Part shown: in pieces, positions 1-7,816 of the stretch | Position numbering within the stretch: position 1 is the first letter of the stretch | How the letters are laid out: every line of letters starts with the position of its first letter | Source: Candidatus Eiseniibacteriota bacterium | GTDB taxonomy: Bacteria; Orphanbacterota; Orphanbacteria; Orphanbacterales; Orphanbacteraceae | DNA length: 64,000 nt | Direction of reading: 5' to 3' | Assembly: GCA_024276995.1 (NCBI GenBank) | Contig: JAJRWB010000041.1 | Location: forward strand, 62,001 to 126,000 | Notes under the pieces: generated by a model | The model's database searches: none | Told to the model about the DNA's origin: nothing | What the model saw: the letters and a program-made list of their open reading frames with translations, nothing else | Translations under genes and position numbers: made by a program

Positions 1-1
1 G

Positions 2-445
2 CAGATCGAGGACGAGAGAATCGCCAAGTCCGACCTCGATCTCATCGGCCGGGCGGTGTCGAAGATTCAGATGCGAAGAAAGTTCCTCTACTGTTTTCTC
101 GACGGCCCTGTTCCTCCCGACAGCCTGGTAATCCTGGCGGACACGTTCATCGGCGTGGAGGGGGTCTCCGTCGCCGCGGTGGCGAGCACCTACAGGAGCA
201 AGGCGGTGGTCATCCTTCGCGGAAACGGGCCGCGCGTCGACGTGGGGCGCATCGCGCGCAGCGGTTTTGCCGATCTGGGAAGCGCGGGGGGGCACCGCGT
301 GGCGGCACGCGCGGAGATCCGCTTCGCCGATCTTCCCGAGACGGCCGGCGGCGGAGAGGCGGAGAAGCTCGGCCCGTGGATCAAAAAGACGATACAATCG
401 CATCTTTTCAAGAGGAAAACCGTCTGCGCGGGGCAGGGAAAATGA
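2..445 (+). CDS. DHH-family phosphoesterase, C-terminal part (cut by window start)
   Basis: The reading frame is already open at the first bases of the window, so only about the last 147 residues are present. Near the C-terminus it carries a [27 protein letters not shown] stretch, which matches the GGH signature of the DHHA1 domain that binds the substrate in DHH-type phosphoesterases (RecJ/NrnA-like exonucleases and relatives). The catalytic DHH domain itself would lie upstream and cannot be seen, so the substrate is unknown. Its TGA stop overlaps the ATG of the next gene (ATGA), which implies translational coupling to the Maf-like nucleotide pyrophosphatase. Family assignment rests on the GGH motif and the general fold-like pattern only. 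Confidence 0.6.
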   Translation, partial: QIEDERIAKSDLDLIGRAVSKIQMRRKFLYCFLDGPVPPDSLVILADTFIGVEGVSVAAVASTYRSKAVVILRGNGPRVDVGRIARSGFADLGSAGGHRVAARAEIRFADLPETAGGGEAEKLGPWIKKTIQSHLFKRKTVCAGQGK

Positions 446-1026
446 GAGAAATCGTGCTCGCCTCCACATCGACCCACAGGAAGGCGGTTCTCGAAAGGCT
501 CGGAATACCGTTCACCGTTCTCGCGCCGCTGTGCGACGAAAAGGGGGCGGATCATCTCTCCGCCGAGGAGAGGGCCGTGCACTTGGCGGTGCGCAAAGCG
601 AAGTCGCTCGCCATGAAGTTTCCGAAGGCGCTCATCATCGGGTCGGACCAGATCCCCGAGGTGGAAGGACGGATCCTCAGCAAGCCGGGGAGTTCCGAGA
701 AGGCGCGCGCCTCGCTTCGCCTGCTGTCGGGGAAGGAGCACAGGCTGCTTACCGGGCTGGCGGTGGTCGAAGGGGGGGAGGAGGGGCGCGTGGAGACGGC
801 GCTCGATACGTCGCGCCTGCGTATGCGCGAATTGACCGACGAGGAAATCGCGAACTACGTCAAGCGGGAGCATGTGCTGAACTGTGCCGGCTCGTACCGT
901 GCCGAGGGGCTCGGCGCGGCGCTCTTCCGGGAGATCCACACGAAAGATCCCACCGCCGTGATCGGCCTGCCGCTGACGCTCCTCGTCAATCTCCTTGCGA
1001 AGCTCGATTTTCACATTCTCGAGTAG
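442..1026 (+). CDS. maf: Maf/YceF-type nucleoside triphosphate pyrophosphatase
   Basis: This 194-residue protein is predicted to hydrolyse a modified nucleoside triphosphate to the monophosphate and pyrophosphate in the cytoplasm (house-cleaning). The N-terminus reads REIVLASTSTHRKAVLERLG, the Maf substrate loop. Further on come the Gly-Ser-Asp-Gln motif with the catalytic Asp, and a C-terminal part (NCAGSYRAEG, then TAVIGLPLTLL) that closely resembles E. coli YceF, the 7-methyl-GTP pyrophosphatase. The start is the ATG at 442 rather than an in-frame upstream ATG at 376, because it gives the family's usual N-terminus and length and forms the ATGA overlap with the DHH gene. Substrate (m7GTP) is inferred from the YceF likeness. 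Confidence 0.92.
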   Translation: MREIVLASTSTHRKAVLERLGIPFTVLAPLCDEKGADHLSAEERAVHLAVRKAKSLAMKFPKALIIGSDQIPEVEGRILSKPGSSEKARASLRLLSGKEHRLLTGLAVVEGGEEGRVETALDTSRLRMRELTDEEIANYVKREHVLNCAGSYRAEGLGAALFREIHTKDPTAVIGLPLTLLVNLLAKLDFHILE

Positions 1027-1076
1027 GTCGCTCGCGGTACGGCGCGAACAAACGCATTCGAGACGAACCGGACCTG

Positions 1077-1700
1077 TCAGCGGAAGAGATTCTTTACCTC
1101 ACCCCACGATGACTTACCGGTGCTGGTGCTGTTCATATAAAGCATACCGTCCCACGTTTCGATATACCCCGACGGCATGCCCGGAGCGTTCACCGTCGTG
1201 CCGCCGAAAGTCCATCCGCCGGTGATCAGGTCGATCATATGGCTGCCTCCGCTGAATTCGACATTTCCCTGAAAGCTTCCGATACCCACCCCGGCGTTCC
1301 GGAACACTTCGAACGCCGTGAAGTACCCGGACAGGTAAAGCGTGCCGTTCTCGAACGTGGAAGGCGAGACGGCGTTCGGCGGATCGACCCCATAGGCGAG
1401 ATCGGGCGAACTGTCCTCCCAGATCTCGAATACTCCCGCGGTGTAGATCGTGTGTACCCACCCGCCGCCCTGATCCTCGGGGGCGCCGGGAACAAGGCCC
1501 CTGACGGAAATCGTGTACTCGTTGAGCGGGTCGGAAACGAGGGGGGCGAAGATCTGGTCAACGTTGCCGACGAGACGAAGTTCGTTCCCCGTCGTTCCCG
1601 GATCCCAGGTGTAGCCGTAGAAGTCAACAAGCTGTGCGCCGGCAAAACCGGGAAACGATAGAAGCGCCAGGACGAGAGGAAGTAATCGCATTTTCAGCAT
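1077..1700 (-). CDS. exported protein of unknown function
   Basis: The protein has 207 residues. It starts with a clear signal peptide (MLKMRLLPLVLALLSFPGFA, with a likely cut after Ala-Gly-Ala), followed by a Gly/Thr/aromatic-rich mature part that looks beta-rich. No motif was recognised. The start at 1700 is preferred over the in-frame GTG further upstream because the signal peptide begins there and GGAG sits about 9 nt before it. A strong promoter lies about 150 nt upstream, so this is an independently transcribed single gene. Repeated Trp/Gly/Tyr motifs suggest a small secreted beta-sandwich, but this is only an impression. Confidence 0.75.
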   Translation of the reverse strand: MLKMRLLPLVLALLSFPGFAGAQLVDFYGYTWDPGTTGNELRLVGNVDQIFAPLVSDPLNEYTISVRGLVPGAPEDQGGGWVHTIYTAGVFEIWEDSSPDLAYGVDPPNAVSPSTFENGTLYLSGYFTAFEVFRNAGVGIGSFQGNVEFSGGSHMIDLITGGWTFGGTTVNAPGMPSGYIETWDGMLYMNSTSTGKSSWGEVKNLFR

Positions 1701-1854
1701 CACTGTAATTCTCCGTTCGTTTTGTCTGTCCGTCCGCCCCGCCAACCAAAGTCCGTTACAGGCGGACGGTACGACTCTATTTCGGCTCAGGAAACCGGGT
1801 GTTTTCGGTCCGGCATTCGGAGGGGAATTCCCAGATCACCACACTTCCATACGT

Positions 1855-1883
1855 AGATTACCATGGAATTACTCAATTGTCAA
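1855..1883 (-). promoter_or_regulatory. sigma70-type promoter for the exported protein at 1077-1700
   Basis: Read on the minus strand, a perfect TTGACA (1883-1878) is followed after exactly 17 nt by TAATCT (1860-1855). The predicted transcription start near 1848 leaves a leader of about 148 nt before the ATG at 1700. The stretch 1701-1933 holds no gene. Confidence 0.75.
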
Positions 1884-1933
1884 TCAATACTGCCGTTTCG
1901 GGAAAGAAATCGCATGTGTCCCGAAGAACGGCG

Positions 1934-2578
1934 CTACGTCCGGCGGAGTGCTGCTCGGACGGAGCGGTAGTCGGCCGGTTCATCGATGTCCACATGAATC
2001 GAATCGGAATCGACATCCACGATCCGCACCTCGTCCGGCCGGGCGTGGACGACGTCTCTTCCCGGTTCGCCGGGGGCGAGATCGAGAAAGTCGGGGAAGC
2101 GGGCTGTGGATACGAGGAAGGGATGTCCCCGGCGGCCGCGGCACGCGGGGAGGAAGATCGTTCCGGCCCGATCCGATCGGAACGCGTGGAGAAGGAGGGT
2201 GATCGTGCCGGCGGTGACAAGAGGGTAGTCCACGGGGGAGAGGAGGGCGGCGGCGACGCCGGTCGGGAGGGAGCGGATCCCCGCCTGGAGGGAGGTGGTC
2301 TGGCCGAGAGGGTGGAGGTCGTTCCAGACGATGCGCACGCACGCCGTATCGTCGTGGGCGGCGAGCGCGGCGGCGGTCTCCCTGCCGCGGTATCCGACAA
2401 CGACATGGATCGGCGCGATTCCGGCGGCGCGGAATGCCCCGATCAGCCTGGAAATCACCGTGCCCCCCGGCAGGGGAAGGAGCGCCTTCGGACGGCCGAT
2501 CCGGCTCGAGCGGCCGGCGGCGAGGATGACGCCGGCGACCGGTTCGCCGCGCGGACCTTTCAGCTTGCTCTCCATCAT
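1934..2578 (-). CDS. MobA/MocA-like nucleotidyltransferase
   Basis: This 214-residue cytoplasmic protein belongs to the MobA-like NTP transferase family. The N-terminus carries the nucleotide-binding signature GVILAAGRSSRIGRPKALLP. The acidic metal-binding motif SPVDYP lies near the middle, and WNDLHPLGQTTSLQAG matches the usual Gly/Ser-rich segment of the MocA subfamily. MocA and MobA transfer CMP or GMP to molybdopterin, and related enzymes act on sugars. Its divergent neighbour is a pterin-synthase-fold protein, which fits cofactor work, but no moa/moe genes are in view. The tandem ATGs at 2578 and 2575 are used as start because an extended -10 lies directly upstream. A longer upstream frame is Arg/Gly-rich and looks non-coding. 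Confidence 0.85.
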   Translation of the reverse strand: MMESKLKGPRGEPVAGVILAAGRSSRIGRPKALLPLPGGTVISRLIGAFRAAGIAPIHVVVGYRGRETAAALAAHDDTACVRIVWNDLHPLGQTTSLQAGIRSLPTGVAAALLSPVDYPLVTAGTITLLLHAFRSDRAGTIFLPACRGRRGHPFLVSTARFPDFLDLAPGEPGRDVVHARPDEVRIVDVDSDSIHVDIDEPADYRSVRAALRRT

Positions 2579-2585
2579 GGGTGCG

Positions 2586-2594
2586 ATTCTATCA
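2586..2594 (-). promoter_or_regulatory. extended -10 element of the MobA-like gene, leaderless arrangement
   Basis: On the minus strand TGATAGAAT (TG, one base, then TAGAAT at 2591-2586) is followed by 7 nt and the ATG at 2578. Transcription would start at or next to the start codon, leaving no room for a Shine-Dalgarno site. No -35 match was found, as expected for an extended -10. Confidence 0.55.
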
Positions 2595-2693
2595 CGCCGG
2601 CGGAAACGGCGGGATCCGCCGCGCCGCGTTGACCTTCCGGAGCGCGCCGTGCTACCGTTCCTTCCGGCCCGCGCGGCGCCGGCGGAGGGATTC

Positions 2694-3506
2694 ATGGCTG
2701 AAGCGTTCTTGACGAGACGGAGCGGGTTCTCGGCGGCGAGGCACTTCCATATCCCGTCGATGACCGGCGACGAAGCGGAAAGGACGTACGGCCATACCGG
2801 TGCTCACGGCCATGATTACTTGATCGACCTGACGATCCGCGGCGCCATCGACCCGGTCACCGGCATGGTCGAAAACCTGGATACGATGAAAGAAGTGCTC
2901 CGCCGCGAAGTGGCGGACCATCTCGACGCGGTCTTCCTGAACCGGGATATTCCGTTTTTCGGAAAGAACGCGCCCACACTGGAAAACCTGGCGCTCTACG
3001 TCCATCGCCGGCTCGAGAGCCGGTACGGCGAGGCGCTTCACGCCGTCGCTCTCGCGGAAGAGGAGGATTACCGCGTCGAGCTGCGTGCCGGGAGAGAAGA
3101 GATGTACGTGACGCGGACGTATCGATTCTGCGCCGGGCACAGGCTGCACCGCCCGGAGCTGAGTGACGAGGAGAACCGTGCCTGTTTCGGAAAGTGCAAC
3201 AACCCGAACGGCCACGGCCACAACTACCGGCTCGAGATCACCGTGGCGGGCGGCGTCGATGAGCGGACGGGAAAGGTCTGCCGTGCGGGCGACCTCGATG
3301 ATGTGGCCCGGCGTGAAGTGATCGATTATCTCGATCACCGCAACCTGAACGAGGACATCGAGGAATTCCGCGACCTGAATCCCACGGCGGAGAATATCGC
3401 CCGCGTCGCCTGGGAACGTCTCGGCGAGCGGCCGGGCGGCGCCGCTCTCTACAGGGTCAGGGTGTACGAAACCGACCGCAATGTGGCCGACTACTACGGG
3501 CGATAA
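2694..3506 (+). CDS. tandem 6-pyruvoyl-tetrahydropterin synthase/QueD-like protein
   Basis: The 270-residue protein consists of two PTPS-fold halves. The second (about 138-270) is intact and looks like the eukaryotic-type enzyme. It has FCAGHRLH and CNNPNGHGHNY giving the zinc histidines (H149, H174, H176), catalytic Cys168, and a YLDHRNLN segment with the Asp-His pair. The first half (about 8-130) keeps zinc histidines (H17, H38, H40) but reads YGHTGAHGH, without the Cys, and LDAVFLN, without the His, so it is probably catalytically dead. PTPS-fold enzymes convert dihydroneopterin triphosphate to 6-pyruvoyl- or 6-carboxy-tetrahydropterin. The ATG at 2694 follows GGCGGAGGGA. It overlaps the next gene by 26 nt if that gene starts at 3481. 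Confidence 0.88.
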   Translation: MAEAFLTRRSGFSAARHFHIPSMTGDEAERTYGHTGAHGHDYLIDLTIRGAIDPVTGMVENLDTMKEVLRREVADHLDAVFLNRDIPFFGKNAPTLENLALYVHRRLESRYGEALHAVALAEEEDYRVELRAGREEMYVTRTYRFCAGHRLHRPELSDEENRACFGKCNNPNGHGHNYRLEITVAGGVDERTGKVCRAGDLDDVARREVIDYLDHRNLNEDIEEFRDLNPTAENIARVAWERLGERPGGAALYRVRVYETDRNVADYYGR

Positions 3507-5796
3507 ACACCGGGTGCTCCCTCCGCGGACGCGCGCCACGAGGGGGCGACTCCTTTCGTCTCTCCTGTTCCTCCCTTTCTTGTTCGTCTTACTCTCCCCC
3601 TCGGCGGCGCCGGCGACCGAGCGCACCGGCATCACCGGCCGGGTCGTGGACGCGGCCACCGGCGCGCCTGTCGCGTACACGGAGATCGCGACGGCGGACG
3701 GGTTATACCGCGTGATCGCCGACTCCGCCGGTGTGTTCCGGCTGCGGGGTGTCCCGGTCGGGGCGTGGGAGATCCGCGCGTCGCGCATCGGCTACGCCCC
3801 GGCCGCCGTGACCGACGTGGTGGTGAAATCGGGCCGGCTCACTCCTCTTCGGATCGCCCTGAAGGCGGTCGTCTTCGAGGCCGCCCCGATCCGCGTCAAC
3901 GCCGACTACTTTTCCAAAACGATCGAATCGCGCACCAGCTCGACGTCGCTCACCTACGAGGAAATCCGCCGCGCCCCCGGAGCTTCGGAAGATGTGCTTC
4001 GCGTGGTGCAGACCCTCGCCGGAATCGGATCGAACGACCAATCGTCGGAGATCATCGTTCGGGGCGGCGCGCCGTGGGAGAACCTCTTCCTCATCGACAA
4101 CGTGGAGGTTCCCAACTTGAACCATTTCCCGGAAGAAGGGGGCGCCGGCGGGGCGATCAGCATGGTGAACACCGAGTTCGTCTCGGACGTGGAGTTTTCC
4201 GCCGGCGGATTCGGCGTCCGTTACGGCGACAAGCTCTCGTCGGTGCTCTCCGTCAAGCTCCGCGAGGGAAACCGTGAGCGTTTCGCCGGGGAGGCGGATC
4301 TGAACACGGCGGGCGCGGCGGGAATCGTGGAAGGACCGATCGCAGGCGGAAGGGGCTCGTGGATGTTCACGGCCCGGCGAAGCTACCTGGAACTCCTCCT
4401 CGGCGCCGTCGGGCTGACCGCCGTTCCCCGGTACTTCGACGTTCAAGGGAAGGCGGTATTCGATCTAAGCCGGAATCACAAGCTCTCCGCCGTTCTTCTC
4501 GGCGGCGTCGACGCCATCGATATCGTCGAGGAAGGAGACGCCTACTCCCAGGGCGCCAGCGACGTGAACTACCGCGGAAACCAGGAGGTCGCCGGCCTAA
4601 CGTGGCGCGCCCTGTTCGGATCGCACATGACCGCCGCCACCACGCTCTCTCTTGCCTCGAACTACTGGGACATCCTGGCATTTGACGACGAGGTGCGAAT
4701 CTGGGATCAAGATTCGCGGGAGACGGAGACGACGCTGAAATCGGAATGGGTCGCCCGCCCGGCGCGTCGATGGGAACTCTCCTGGGGAGGATCGCTCAAG
4801 GAAGTCGACCTCGATATGAACACAACGTCCGACCCCGAATCGCTGATTACGAACGACTCGATTCCGTATGTCTATCAACTCGACGTGAACCAGGAGATGA
4901 CGGCATGGAAGCAGGCGGCCTACCTGTCGATGCGATGGGACGCAAGCGAATGGTTTTCGGTGGACGGAGGAGTCCGCTACGACCGCTTCGATTTCACCGG
5001 GCGCGCCGACGTGGCGCCGCGCGCATCGTTCACCGTTACTCTCGATCCGGCCACCACGCTGAACGGTGCGTGGGGGGACTACTACCAGACGCCTCCGTAC
5101 TACGAACTCACCGTCGATGAGGCGAATCGGCGCGCGAAGAACTACCATGCCGTTCATTATGTGCTCGGTGTGGAGCACCGCTTCGCGGAAAATGTTCTCG
5201 GCAAGGCGGAGTTCTACTATAAGGATTACGACGACTACCTCGTGTCCGCGTCGGACACCTCCACCGTTCTCGTGTCCCAAGGGACCGGCGACGTGCGCGG
5301 CGTCGACCTGACACTCCACAGGAAGATGAAGGGAAAAGTGTGGGGTTACGCCAGCTATTCCCTGTCGAAACAGAGGATCCGCACGCCCCTCGACGGGGAA
5401 ACCGACGGGCCTTACGATTACAGGCAGATCGCGTCGGTTCTATTCGGCTACCGCTTCTCCGACCGGTGGGAAGCGTCGGTGCGGTGGCGCTACCTCGGCG
5501 GTCTTCCGTACACCCCTCTCGCCGGACGGCGCTTCAGCGAATGGACGGGGCAATGGGAGCCGGTGTGGGAGGAGCCTCCATACGGTTCGCGCTACCCGGC
5601 GTACCACAAGCTCGACTTCCGCGTCGATCGGCGCACCAACTTCGCCGACGCCAACCTCGTCTGGTACATCGACCTGCAGAATCTCTACGGACGCCGGAAC
5701 GTTTTCGAGTATCGCTACAACGACGACTACACCGAGCGACAGACGGTGAACCAGTTCGGCTTCCTCTTCGTCGGCGGCATGGCGATGGAGTTCTAG
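3481..5796 (+). CDS. TonB-dependent outer-membrane receptor with carboxypeptidase-regulatory-like N-domain
   Basis: At about 771 residues this is a typical TonB-dependent transporter. An Arg-rich start and a hydrophobic signal segment (LLSSLLFLPFLFVLLSPSAA) are followed by a CarboxypepD_reg-like Ig domain (GITGRVVDAATGAPVAYTEI, about 50-130). Then come a plug domain (SSEIIVRGGAPWENLFLIDN) and a long beta-barrel ending in Met-Glu-Phe, an outer-membrane-type aromatic C-terminus. The N-terminal Ig domain is characteristic of SusC-like and peptide or glycan receptors of the FCB group. The ligand is unknown and no SusD partner is present. The ATG at 3481 lies inside the pterin gene. An in-frame GTG at 3514 would start just after that gene and give a more normal signal peptide, so the true start is uncertain. 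Confidence 0.9.
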   Translation: MWPTTTGDKHRVLPPRTRATRGRLLSSLLFLPFLFVLLSPSAAPATERTGITGRVVDAATGAPVAYTEIATADGLYRVIADSAGVFRLRGVPVGAWEIRASRIGYAPAAVTDVVVKSGRLTPLRIALKAVVFEAAPIRVNADYFSKTIESRTSSTSLTYEEIRRAPGASEDVLRVVQTLAGIGSNDQSSEIIVRGGAPWENLFLIDNVEVPNLNHFPEEGGAGGAISMVNTEFVSDVEFSAGGFGVRYGDKLSSVLSVKLREGNRERFAGEADLNTAGAAGIVEGPIAGGRGSWMFTARRSYLELLLGAVGLTAVPRYFDVQGKAVFDLSRNHKLSAVLLGGVDAIDIVEEGDAYSQGASDVNYRGNQEVAGLTWRALFGSHMTAATTLSLASNYWDILAFDDEVRIWDQDSRETETTLKSEWVARPARRWELSWGGSLKEVDLDMNTTSDPESLITNDSIPYVYQLDVNQEMTAWKQAAYLSMRWDASEWFSVDGGVRYDRFDFTGRADVAPRASFTVTLDPATTLNGAWGDYYQTPPYYELTVDEANRRAKNYHAVHYVLGVEHRFAENVLGKAEFYYKDYDDYLVSASDTSTVLVSQGTGDVRGVDLTLHRKMKGKVWGYASYSLSKQRIRTPLDGETDGPYDYRQIASVLFGYRFSDRWEASVRWRYLGGLPYTPLAGRRFSEWTGQWEPVWEEPPYGSRYPAYHKLDFRVDRRTNFADANLVWYIDLQNLYGRRNVFEYRYNDDYTERQTVNQFGFLFVGGMAMEF

Positions 5797-5853
5797 CCTC
5801 GGCGGCGGGCGGGAGCCGGCCGGAGCGATCTCTGGCCGCCTCGGCGCATACGG

Positions 5854-5862
5854 TGGTATGCT
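5854..5862 (+). promoter_or_regulatory. extended -10 promoter of gltX
   Basis: TGGTATGCT (TG, one base, then TATGCT at 5857-5862) sits 23 nt before the gltX start. A strong AGGAGG ribosome-binding site at 5872-5877 lies between them. Confidence 0.5.
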
Positions 5863-5885
5863 TCGTCGCTCAGGAGGATGGAACC

Positions 5886-7373
5886 ATGAGCGATCGCGAT
5901 CAAGTTCGCGTCCGTTTCGCGCCGAGCCCCACCGGTTATTTTCACGTGGGCGGCGCGAGGACGGCGCTTTTCAACTGGATCTACGCGCGCCAGCGCGGCG
6001 GCGTGTTTGTGCTTCGTATCGAGGACACCGACCGGGAGCGCTCCACCGAGGAGTCGGTATCGTATTTCATCGACGGGCTGAAGTGGCTCGGCCTCGACTG
6101 GGATGAAGGGCCGTTTTTCCAGGCGAAGAACAGGCCGAAACATGAGGCGGCGGCGGCGGAGCTGCTCGGTGCGGGCCATGCGTACCGCTGCTTTTGCACG
6201 CCGGAAGAGCTTGCCGCCGAGAAGGCGCGCGCCGTGGCGGAGAAGCGCTCGTGGAAATGCCCCGGCGGTTGCCGCGACCGGCAAAGCGCCGACGCGAAGC
6301 GGCGCTCGGAGGCGGGCGAGCCGTCGGTGGTCCGCTTCCGCGTGCCGGAGGGCGAACGGATCGAGTTCGTCGATATGGTGTACGGGCCGAACGTGAAGGA
6401 GGCCGCCGACATCGAGGACTTCGTGATCCTCCGCTCCGACGGGTCGCCCCTCTACAACCTGAGCGTCGTCGTCGACGACGCCGACATGGGGATCACCCAC
6501 GTGATCCGCGGCCAGGATCATCTGTCGAACACGCCGAAGCAGATTCTCCTCTACCGTGCCCTGGGGAAGGAGGTGCCCTGCTTCGGCCACCTCCCCCTCA
6601 TCCTCGCGCCGAACAAGTCGAAGCTGTCGAAGCGGAAGCACGGCGAGATCGTTTCTCTTCCCTTCTATAGGGAGAAGGGAATCCTGCCCGAGGCGTTCTG
6701 CAACTTCCTCGCCCTCCTCGGGTGGTCGCCCGGCGCGGAAGACGAAGTGCTCGGCATGAAGGAACTGATCGAAAAATTCGACCTTTCGAAAGTGAACAAA
6801 TCGAACGCCGTTTTCGATTACCGGGGGGGAGACGAGAGGAACTGGACCGATCCGAAGGCGATCGCCATCAACGGGCGTTACATCAGTGCCATGGATCTCG
6901 ACGATCTCGTCCCTCTTGTGAGAGAGCGGCTCGAGGAGGCCGGGATCTGGCGCGACGAGTTCGCCGGGGAAAAGGCCGCCTGGTTCCGCTCGGCGATCGA
7001 CCTCGTGCGGGAGCGTTTCCGAACGCTCTGTGATTTCGCCACCCTCGGGAGGCCGTACTTCTCCGATGACTTCGAGATGGAAGAGAAGGCGGTGCGGAAA
7101 AATCTCGGGAAGGAAGGGCTCGCCGGGCTGCTCGAAGCGCTCGCCGGGCGACTCGGCGGCGTCACGCCGTTCGACGCGGAGCACGTCGAGGAGGCGGTGC
7201 GCGCCTTCGCCGCCGAGCGCGACGTGAAGCCGGGCCTTATCATCAACGCCGCCCGCACGGCGCTTACCGGCACGAACGTGGGACCGAGCATGTTCCACGT
7301 CTTCGAGCTTCTCGGGCAAGAGAAAACGGTGCAACGGCTTAAGGCGGCGGAGGCGTACGTCGCCGGGGCATGA
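5886..7373 (+). CDS. gltX: glutamyl-tRNA synthetase
   Basis: This 495-residue class I synthetase attaches glutamate to its tRNA in the cytoplasm. The HIGH-type signature appears as FAPSPTGYFHVGGARTALFN at the N-terminus and the KMSKS-type loop as NKSKLSKRKHGE in the middle. A Cys-X-Cys ... Cys-Pro-Gly-Gly-Cys arrangement around residues 100-135 matches the zinc site found in many bacterial GluRS. The C-terminal anticodon-binding domain is full length. The start follows a perfect AGGAGG. A separate GlnRS (43568-45283) and a tRNA-Gln directly downstream suggest this enzyme need not misacylate tRNA-Gln, which is inference. Confidence 0.97.
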   Translation: MSDRDQVRVRFAPSPTGYFHVGGARTALFNWIYARQRGGVFVLRIEDTDRERSTEESVSYFIDGLKWLGLDWDEGPFFQAKNRPKHEAAAAELLGAGHAYRCFCTPEELAAEKARAVAEKRSWKCPGGCRDRQSADAKRRSEAGEPSVVRFRVPEGERIEFVDMVYGPNVKEAADIEDFVILRSDGSPLYNLSVVVDDADMGITHVIRGQDHLSNTPKQILLYRALGKEVPCFGHLPLILAPNKSKLSKRKHGEIVSLPFYREKGILPEAFCNFLALLGWSPGAEDEVLGMKELIEKFDLSKVNKSNAVFDYRGGDERNWTDPKAIAINGRYISAMDLDDLVPLVRERLEEAGIWRDEFAGEKAAWFRSAIDLVRERFRTLCDFATLGRPYFSDDFEMEEKAVRKNLGKEGLAGLLEALAGRLGGVTPFDAEHVEEAVRAFAAERDVKPGLIINAARTALTGTNVGPSMFHVFELLGQEKTVQRLKAAEAYVAGA

Positions 7374-7414
7374 CGGCGGCACGACAAGGGCCTTGCCGCG
7401 CCGACCGCCGGCGG

Positions 7415-7443
7415 TTGACACGCCGCCGCCCATCGCCTAATAT
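7415..7443 (+). promoter_or_regulatory. strong sigma70 promoter for tRNA-Gln
   Basis: A perfect TTGACA (7415-7420), a 17-nt GC-rich spacer and TAATAT (7438-7443) form an almost ideal promoter. Transcription would start near 7450, about 6 nt before the mature tRNA. Confidence 0.85.
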
Positions 7444-7455
7444 TTACCCACCGGA

Positions 7456-7529
7456 TGGGACGTCGTCCAACGGTAGGACATGCGGCTCTGGACCGTAGTA
7501 TCGGGGTTCGAATCCCTGCGTCCCAGCCA
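7456..7529 (+). tRNA. trnQ: tRNA-Gln (anticodon CTG)
   Basis: The 74-nt gene folds into a full cloverleaf: a seven-pair acceptor stem starting with T1-A72 (typical of tRNA-Gln), a 4-bp D stem, a 5-bp anticodon stem with loop CTCTGGA, a short variable loop, a T arm with TTCGAAT, discriminator G73 and an encoded CCA. The anticodon CUG reads CAG. The U1-A72 pair and G73 agree with identity elements known for GlnRS. Confidence 0.95.
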
Positions 7530-7816
7530 CCTCTTTGCGCCCGAGCCCCGGCCGGGAATCCCTGAACGGAAAAGAGTACGTACGGAAGAACCCGGAGTGG
7601 CCGTCAGCTGCGCCGGTATCGCCGGACCGGCCGCGGTTCGCTCCTCCGGTTCGCCTTCGCGTTTCGATGTGGTCGCGTAAGCTTCCCCGTTAAGCAGACA
7701 CTTCTAAATAGTAGACATCCCGGCATCCTACCAGATTCTCGAAGAGATAGGCATTCAGGGCCCCATCGCGATCTATCCGGTTGAATCGCCGCCCCGCCTC
7801 CCCCGCAGGAAACCCC
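7530..7816. other. intergenic stretch with no recognised gene
   Basis: This is the region between tRNA-Gln and the convergent sulfatase-like gene. A short open frame overlapping the tRNA (7480-7680) has no homologous look or ribosome-binding site and was not accepted. No clear terminator hairpin with a T-tract was found. Confidence 0.5.

Noticed and set aside
7480-7680. 66-codon frame starting inside the tRNA-Gln gene
   Set aside because: It overlaps the tRNA, has no ribosome-binding site and no homologous look.
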